Below are positions 57,139 to 64,000 of a stretch of 64,000 nt of DNA, one piece after another (the first letter of the stretch is position 1; every line of letters starts with the position of its first letter). Origin of the DNA: Pteria penguin. Its lineage: Eukaryota > Mollusca > Bivalvia > Pterioida > Pteriidae. The translations under genes and the position numbers were made by a program. The DNA is taken from assembly GCA_035048485.1 (NCBI GenBank), contig CM068581.1, forward strand, positions 2,886,430 through 2,950,429, in the 5' to 3' direction. The notes under the pieces are model-generated. The model was not told where the DNA came from and did no database searches. It was given only the letters and a program-made list of their open reading frames with translations.

Positions 57139-57350
57139 AGATGTCTCCACAGATCGACGCTTCGTAGAGGTTGCCATCACTGATCTCAGTAGATGTCTCC
57201 ACAGATCGACGCTTCGTAGAGGTTGCCATCACTGATCTCAGTAGATGTCTCCACAGATCGACGCTTCGTAGAGGTTGCCATCACTGATCTCAGTAGATGT
57301 CTCCACAGATCGACGCTTCGTAGAGGTTGCCATCACTGATCTCAGTAGAT
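57139..57350 (+). repeat. 52-bp minisatellite, 4 copies
   Basis: Unit AGATGTCTCCACAGATCGAC + GCTTCGTAGAGGTTGCCATC + ACTGATCTCAGT, starting at 57139, 57191, 57243 and 57295, virtually without substitutions. It overlaps the end of the minus-strand frame at 56974-57180. Confidence 0.95.
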
Positions 57351-58371
57351 GCTGATTAGAATCCCGTATAGATTTTTAGTAGAAACTTGGTTGATGCGTT
57401 TTCAGTTAAAAATTGCAAGAGTGCCGTTATACTTGATCACGAGTATAATGCACATATTAAAGTAGAAATGAAAGGTATTTCAGATTTAGTTATAGAAAAT
57501 AATTAAAAACGAAATAATTAAACACTGAAAATCGAAAATTTAATTATTTGGTTATCATGCTAGTTCGCATAACTGCTGGGTAAGCAGGTAGTTTTTATAT
57601 AACTGATTTAAAAGAGAAAGATTAAAAGAAAGAAAGTTCGACATCATAATTAATTTTAGTAAGACATCATGGTACTCATCTAAAGAGTACAACATTCACT
57701 TTGAATATAAATATTGTGGGAGTGTCATTCATTTAAGCTGATATATATATGGAATTTCATTTATGAACTTACGTATTAATATTATGGAATAATCTGCGAT
57801 AACATGTCCTATTCAGAAGTCAATTATCAAACCTTATATTAGGTGTATTTGACTTAGAGTAGTACTTCAGATCATTTTATGTATCAGATATCTGTTTTTG
57901 AAGTCTACATATTAACCAAGCTTATAAATATGGTGTTCGATTTTTACTCTTCTGTACGTATACACTGTTATCAAAACTACTATACTAACCGCCATTTCAT
58001 ATCTTGCGGATGTATTATACACAAACGAAGAATTATTAGTGGTTACAAAAAATGAAGAAGACAAAACCACTTCTTAATACCGAATATGTCCCTTACATGC
58101 ACACAGCTTAGCTTTTCGCGCTCTCGTTATTATTATTATTATTATTTGTTGTTGTTGTTGTTGTTGAACTACTTTGTTCTGTGATTTAATCAGATTAACA
58201 AAACGTGAGTAAATTATAACATGTCCGTTCTGTTCATTTATGGATGTGGTTTCTTTGCTTGTGTGGTAGATTGGAATATGTCACAGTGAGGTATACATGT
58301 AATTCCGTGTAATGTCATGGTATCAGTATCTTTTATTTAAATTGATGTGCTATGATATGTGTATTTATCAG
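57351..58371 (+). other. Intron, nothing recognised
   Basis: AT-rich unique sequence with an ATT/GTT simple tract at 58129-58165. No exon before the acceptor at 58371. Confidence 0.45.
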
Positions 58372-58545
58372 AGGTATAAACGATCAACGGAGCAACCGGC
58401 AAACATTAGCACAGTAATGTCTGAGGAAAATGCAACAGCGATATGTGAGGGGCAGTTGAACTCGTCCAGTGTGTATGCAGAATGTTTATCAACTATACCA
58501 GCGATGGATACCTCATATCTAGACAATTGTGTTGCAGACTTGATG
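58372..58545 (+). CDS. VWDE-like: Post-vWD VWDE region
   Basis: Phase 0-0 exon of 174 nt (acceptor TATTTATCAG ending 58371, donor GTAGGT at 58546). It begins R-Y-K-R-S-T-E, then S-E-E-N-A-T-A-I-C-E, Y-A-E-C-L-S-T-I-P and S-Y-L-D-N-C-V-A-D-L-M. This pattern (E-N-A-x-x-x-C ... C-x-S ... Y-x-x-x-C-V-x-D) is the small helical Cys-rich region following vWD in VWDE. The basic start gives a second possible processing site. Confidence 0.86.
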
Positions 58546-58615
58546 GTAGGTTTATGATATTTTGATATATTTATAGTTCTGTAAAAACAAATATCGGAAT
58601 ATACATATACGTATT

Positions 58616-58672
58616 CATCTGGTGCACCATTTCGACAAGTTATGTCTTTTCAAAGATGCTATGTGTCTAAAC
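58616..58672 (+). repeat. Short dispersed repeat
   Basis: CATCTGGTGCACCATTTCGA and CAAGTTATGTCTTTTCAAAG resemble 42262-42316 and, inverted, 19527-19577. Function and origin unknown. Confidence 0.5.
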
Positions 58673-58926
58673 GGTCGAAATCGAATGTATAAATATTTGA
58701 TGAGCAAATTCGTTTCCAAACTGACATAAACGTAAGAGCCAAAGAACATCTAAAACCAGAACTATGCATGAGGGAGACACTCCATAATGTTAGAATAATT
58801 AACAGAGTTTGTTTACAGAAAATCTGAAATAGATTTGGTAAAATACGAAAATAACTGGTAAGTAGAAAAAGCACATGAACTGGGATTATGACACCTTCGC
58901 GAAGACTAACAGTCCACCAGCAGTAA

Positions 58927-59234
<308 letters not shown>

Positions 59235-59860
59235 AAGTAAAATTGTAAAATTGAATATGTCTATTGATTTATTACCTGGACATCTTAGTCATATAGTCAT
59301 ATGCATGTACTGCTTTCTATATGAAAAAGAGCCGGTGAGCAAGATGTGAAAAACAAAGGAAAAGGATAATATCCCACCTCTAATTATCAGGGATACAGTA
59401 ATGTCTACTGTGGTAGTTTTACATAGTCATTAGAGCTATAGTCATGTGAGAAGAATTACTTTCTTATGTTGATTCTAGTATTATATCCATAGTAACACAT
59501 ATGCTTTATAAGTTTTATTAAATAGTATAAAATCTAAATTATTTTTAATTATTCTAAGTTGTAAAAATAAAATCATTCTTATCCCCCAATGTTTTTCTTA
59601 GGATTTCAATATGGCCTCTTAGCTTGTTGTAAGTAAACGACAAAAGTCATTGATTCTTTACATTTTAGTGTATCATCAATGCAACCAATTTGTACGATTT
59701 TCATCAAAATTCCTATTACAGTGTACTTAATTTTTCAATTGCAGTTTTTCATGAATTTTACTGACTTTTCCATAGAAATACATAGAAAATACGAGAAAAT
59801 AACGATATGGTCCCTCTCTTAAATCGAATGGTGACTTCAAGTTAAAATGCTTTATAGTGA
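59235..59860 (+). other. Intron, nothing recognised
   Basis: AT-rich unique sequence without exon, RNA gene or recognised repeat. Confidence 0.4.
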
Positions 59861-60600
59861 CACACTATTAGTAAAGTTTGCACCGTTCGGGACCGCCCAA
59901 AATTAGGAAACCCGTGTGTGACGTCATTTCGGCAAGATACGTATATACACACGCCACATTTGCGTATTCTATTCCAGTGGGAGGTACCGTCAATTAGTAA
60001 CACTAATTGGAGTTAGCAACCGTATGACGTCATAATAACGTACCATTGTTCTTTACGTCATTTTTGCGGGAATATGTTTTATTTCCTCCCTAATTATTAG
60101 CACCGCAGTTAATGGCGGTATCTCCCAATGGCTTTTTGACCGCTAGAAGCATCCCTGGGTATCGATGATAAGTCCTCGTACCGTAAGGACCTGTAAGGAA
60201 CAAATTGCGAGAGATCAACATCCGTCCTCTTCGTCCTGCTATCCGTCCTGTTCTGCCATGGTGTCGTCTTGCTGCAGGGTTAGCGTGGTGTAGCTCTGTT
60301 GACGGACGAGTCCAGATTTCATCTCCACAACAGTGACGGTTGTGTTCGGGCTTACTGTCGTCGTACCGGAGAACGTTACTTTGAGTTATTCAGCGCCGCC
60401 AATTCGGCGGAGGGAGCGTTATGGTCTGGGATGGAACTACAACAGATGGAAGGACCCCTTTAGTGATAGTGTAGGGCAGTTTAAACCACCTGCTACGTTG
60501 GACGCTTTGCGGCGTTCTTTATTGCCCATATGGTGGAACATTTTCTAGGCATTTCTGCATAACATGATCCGTTCAATACTTCATAGGTGTGAAGGAAGCA
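59861..60600 (+). other. CG-richer island with TGACGTCA sites and a 71-codon ORF
   Basis: This stretch is clearly less AT-rich than its flanks. It holds several GACGTCA sites (59920, 60025) and an unspliced 71-codon frame at 60333-60548 with balanced composition (R-R-R-E-R-Y-G-L-G-W-N-Y-N-R-W-K-D-P-F). It shows no recognised domain. It may be part of a foreign element or an internal promoter region; neither is shown. Confidence 0.35.
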
Positions 60601-60929
60601 TCGGTGCAAATGGGGGTCATAAATGTTATTAAACTTGTGAAATGTGTTTGCACCACTTACTCTCATTGGATGTTGGCATCAACCATAATCAACACGATCC
60701 GTGATTTGATATTTGAATTGAAAGACAATGCATTATATCAAATAATGATATACAAAATGCAACATAATATTTTGTATATGAATCTATAACTGACAGTACT
60801 AACCTTTCATTTCCAAATTGACCTAAAGGTAAGACGCATCTGAAGACAAAGCTATGCATGATGGAAAAGCTCATTACTATATACAATAATTTACACAGTA
60901 TTTTCGTAGTACATTGGAGAAGTCTGTAT

Positions 60930-61880
60930 TTCGGGTTATTACAGAGGCAAAGAAGGAAAGAATAGAACTGATCATGACACAGTTGTATGTGAAAAGTCGC
61001 CAAGGACATGTAAACAATACAGGAATATGTACACAAGAAGACAACACAAAATATTTACCTTAATGAAGTTATGGTACCGACAGAGGACAGTCAGGTGAAA
61101 CAATACTCGACACTCCATTGGCGTGATTAGGGAAACGTTAAAACGTCTGACTCAGTCTCACGACAGAGGTCAACACGGAAATGTACTGTTAATAAACTTT
61201 CGATAAAGTGCATTTGCGATACTCACTTGGGACGGTCATTTGCTATGACAATCAGTCGGTGTGGTTAACTGGTTCACCTTCCTACTCACCACAAAGCTCT
61301 GTCGATCTGGAAACCACCTTAGACCTCTGTTGTGTAGTCCAGACCAACAGTCAGAAGGGACGAAGTTCAAGACCATGTCTCAATAAGGTTTCAACAAGGC
61401 CCGTGATTTAGTTTCCACTGTCCTATTAGTTAGCGTGCAACGTTCAAGTAAAATTCTGTATAAGACTGTAGAAGGGACCAGTACAATACCTGTTGTCATT
61501 TTGATGATCTCATGCCGTCGATGATGAAGGCGTTTCACTATTTTGGAACCTAACATAAAAATTACGGGAAGTTCTGAAGAAGACCTAACATTGTAAAAGG
61601 TTTCTTTAAGTTTATGATACCTGTAACTTTGAGTTAAAAGTTTCAACGTTAATTGTAATTTTTCTGTATAAAAGTCAAAAACGTTAGTGCAGGTTCTGGC
61701 AAATCGAACCAACTGCGATAGGTAAAATCCATATGAGTCTAGGGGGAAAATAAGGAAAATTTACAACGGGAAATCCAAAATCGTCATGTTCATCGTAAAT
61801 ATTTGCAAGCATTTTATTGTTAATTATCCTAATGTTTAGGTCCCAGAATGGTGTGCCTGTATAATAGGTATTGGCTTTAA
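60930..61880 (-). mobile_element. Retroelement family C, degraded copy, antisense
   Basis: Minus-strand frame 61380-61712 retains V-R-F-A-R-T-C-T-N-V-F-D-F, K-L-L-T-Q-S-Y and E-R-C-T-L-T-N. The tail in + orientation shows GGACAGTCAGGTGAAA and TAGTCCAGACCAACAGTC. It is more diverged than 43645-44640. A family A tail has joined it at 61881. Confidence 0.65.
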
Positions 61881-62177
61881 ATGTAAAGATGATGGATAAA
61901 TCCAAAGCACAAGTCCAAAAATCATGAAACCATAGGACATACAAAATCAGTGAAAATGAAAAACAAATGGAAAATAACAAAATATGTCTACTTGAAGAGC
62001 ATATGTGAACCCCTGTGATGGAGTGAGATCAGGTGCCCGGGGAGAGTGAGCATCTCCTGCTTGCTAGCAACACCCGTCACATATACCCCGTAGAAAGAGT
62101 CAAATCGTGTGAATTCCATATGTATCTATATATGGAGAAGTCGAAACAGGTAACCTTCTAGTATAGAAGGTGTCAAA
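61881..62177 (-). mobile_element. Retroelement family A 3' tail, antisense
   Basis: Begins with the complement of the common 3' end (ATGTAAAGATGATGGATAAA), runs through GATCAGGTGCCCGGGGAG, CAACACCCGTCACATATACC and AACCTTCTAGTATAGAAGGT, and ends 5'-truncated. Close to 31550-31848. Inserted into the family C copy. Confidence 0.8.
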
Positions 62178-62653
62178 TAACCCGTTTGTAAAACTCTCTC
62201 TAGCGAAAATATAGAGTACATTTCCAATGTCATGGAAATTATTGTACAATAGGCAATACGAAAGGAAATGAAAACATGTAATTGATGTAAACTATCAAAC
62301 TTGTCATAGGCATGTAGATCTAGATGAGACAAGAATAAGCATATAAAACGATTAACAATAAAGTATATCCTGTCGCTATAACTTACCTAAGTCGTAGCCA
62401 CAACTTCATTATGATTCTTATGATGTTTGTATTCTGCATTTAGCTGTTTATGTCCATGGTTAATTTTTTCGTGCAGTCTTGTTAGATCACTTGTACTTTC
62501 TTTTTCTGATCTTTAAGGAGTAGCGTATTACTTCACGTCAACTGTTTTCACATCAGAATTTCATGAGTTCACGGATGTCCACTGTTTTCACATAGCGTCA
62601 GTTTCGTTCGTTTTCTATCCAATATGATTATGTTTGGCATTTATGTATTGTAG
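62178..62653 (+). other. Intron, nothing recognised
   Basis: AT-rich sequence with a near-direct repeat of CACTGTTTTCACAT-like sequence at 62537-62600. No exon before the acceptor. Confidence 0.4.
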
Positions 62654-62822
62654 ATGTCAGGAGATGATAGTTTAGCCTTCGTTGCATTGGAAAGTGCCAA
62701 GGAGACATGTTCTACCTATACTAAGAAGAATGGTACCCTTCAGGACACCGACAAAACATTTGCATACTCAGTGCTTACATTATGTAAAAACAACTGTTCC
62801 GGCAACGGCATTTGTAAGGAAG
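62654..62822 (+). CDS. VWDE-like: VWDE region and start of EGF domain
   Basis: Phase 0-1 exon of 169 nt (acceptor ATGTATTGTAG ending 62653, donor GTATGA at 62823). It reads L-E-S-A-K-E-T-C, then L-C-K-N-N-C-S-G-N-G-I-C-K-E. The last block is the first part of an EGF domain (C-x3-C-S-x-x-G-x-C), whose second half is in the next exon. The phase-1 intron inside the EGF is common for such domains. Two Cys before it belong to the Cys-rich region from 58372. Confidence 0.87.
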
Positions 62823-63835
62823 GTATGATCTGAACATGTCAACGATTCTTACCTCTATATTAAATCAGTATAAAAACATACAAGGTACATGTATGGTCAA
62901 AAGTTCTCTTCCGGATATACGTTGATTCAATATAGAAAACCCCAATTAAACATTTATAACAATCATATTGAAAGATGTTGGCAGAGAGAGTAGTATTTCA
63001 AAGGTTTTGATTTTACAGATAATTCGCTGTTAAAAGTTGAAGGATTTGTCAAACCGCAAAAAGAACACTTAAGTTATTAAGTGATTAAGTATCTATGTAA
63101 GAAAGGGATGAGTCTAAAAATCAAACCTAGAAATTTGATTTGCTTCAAAATTTCACATATGGAATTTTTCAGTGACTTCGAGTCAGGAGCGAATTTATTT
63201 GGTTCCACTGACCGTAAAAAGAGAGTAGCTGTATGAAACAAATCAACAATGACATGCACATAAAACATGATAATGGTCAAGTAAACACAGAAAGCATTAC
63301 AAATATATTCTGTTGTATTATAGTTACGATACCGACTTAGGACGGTCATTAATAGTGAAATAAGTGACAAAATTTGGTGTGGTTAGCGGGTTGACGGGCT
63401 CCCATTCTCTCACGTACCGTAAAAGAAGCAGAATCAAAAGACACACATTTAAAAATGTATAAATAATCCTCCATATAGAGGACACGGATCAACAAGTTTC
63501 TCAAAACGAGAGGTCATAAAAATTTCCACACGAAACGATTTATGGAATGAAATGCTAGTATCCAAAAGATATCTGGCGATATCAACATAAGTAAACTGTG
63601 CTTTGTCCGTCTGTAAGTAGAGAGGACGAGACTCAGGACCTTATATCATCTTAATAGGTTTGGACAAGGCCAGTCATAGTTTACGCCGCCCTATTAGTAA
63701 AAGTGTGTTTAAGGCTGTAGAGGGGCCAACGAAAAGACCTAACTAGTACATGTACACTGTGATTTATACTGCTATGGTTTATTCGTTTTGCTCTCGGGTT
63801 CAGTTTTCCATAAAACGCCTGATAAATGTTTTCAG
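62823..63835 (+). other. Intron with antisense family C tail
   Basis: From about 63220 to 63720 the + strand carries complements of family C tail blocks (GACTTAGGACGGTCATTAAT, AAATAATCCTCCATATAGAG, GTCCGTCTGTAAG, GACAAGGCCAGTCATAG). Before that it is unique AT-rich sequence. No exon. Confidence 0.6.
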
Positions 63836-64000
63836 GAAACTGTACGTGCAATGAATACTATGGTGGAGCTGATTGTTCCTTTGATATGCGATCCCCTCCT
63901 GTTATCACCTACACCTCTGATAATGGAACATGTGATCACAGTGAAGACGGAGGATGTCAGGAAATCAGTCTGTTCGGAGAATTCTTTCTTCAAGAGTCGT
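63836..64000 (+). CDS. VWDE-like: EGF domain end and following region (cut by window edge)
   Basis: The exon starts after acceptor AATGTTTTCAG (ending 63835), completing a split Gly codon. It reads N-C-T-C-N-E-Y-Y-G-G-A-D-C-S-F-D, which completes the EGF domain of the previous exon (C-x-C-x-x-x-Y-x-G-x-D-C). It then gives S-P-P-V-I-T-Y, D-N-G-T-C-D-H-S-E-D-G-G-C and F-G-E-F-F-L-Q-E-S. The P-P-x-I-T-Y ... C-D-x-S-E-D-G-x-C block follows the first EGF in VWDE proteins. Open to the right edge; the donor is outside. Confidence 0.88.

Overview
The window is intron-rich eukaryotic nuclear DNA: AT-rich, GT-AG introns, long dinucleotide and trinucleotide microsatellites, tRNA-headed SINEs and many broken retroelement copies. 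The repeat types and the protein family suggest a lophotrochozoan animal, most likely a bivalve mollusc. That assignment is inference, because no species-diagnostic gene is present.

I read one large gene across the whole window on the + strand, open at both ends. Its exons add up to about 6.1 kb of coding sequence (about 2,040 codons) in 29 supported exons plus one candidate. The first half (608-39641) encodes 13 immunoglobulin (Ig) domains, one domain per exon, every exon symmetric phase 1-1. The second half (40153-64000) encodes the core of a VWDE-like protein (von Willebrand factor D and EGF domain-containing). It contains, in order, a D8C/uromodulin-type Cys-rich module split over two exons, an 18-nt microexon, a VWDE-specific region, a vWD domain over several exons, a dibasic furin-type site, a post-vWD region and an EGF domain that runs toward the right edge. 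Reading frame and intron phase are continuous through all proposed junctions. The signal peptide and start codon lie left of the window; the C-terminus lies to the right.

The Ig array has internal order. Four Ig subtypes (a, b, c, d) recur in the same order three times: exons at 1838/6255/9633/10031, at 13528/20003/20694/26447, and at 32898/(34989+35921)/36332/39390. Units 1 and 2 are each preceded by a 63-nt linker exon (608, 11413), and a candidate linker (32077) precedes unit 3. Most of these Ig domains carry extra cysteines after strand B (C-x3-C-x3-C, then Trp). Units 1 and 2 have lost or moved canonical Ig cysteines, while unit 3 keeps them. The linker and Ig-a region was duplicated again recently (1-3008 with 10811-14440). 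Ig-b of unit 3 was duplicated in tandem (932-bp unit), with six adjacent codons all replaced in one loop and a decayed third copy beside it. I think this modular, actively duplicating Ig array fused to a VWDE core is the most interesting system here.

The introns are filled with three families of RT-derived element remnants (called A, B and C here), a Tc1/mariner-type TA-flanked inverted-repeat element in two copies (6651-8026, with a nested retroelement tail, and 28560-29631), at least four SINE copies, several fold-back hairpins, and minisatellites of 18-60 bp units. I see no other protein-coding gene with good support on either strand.
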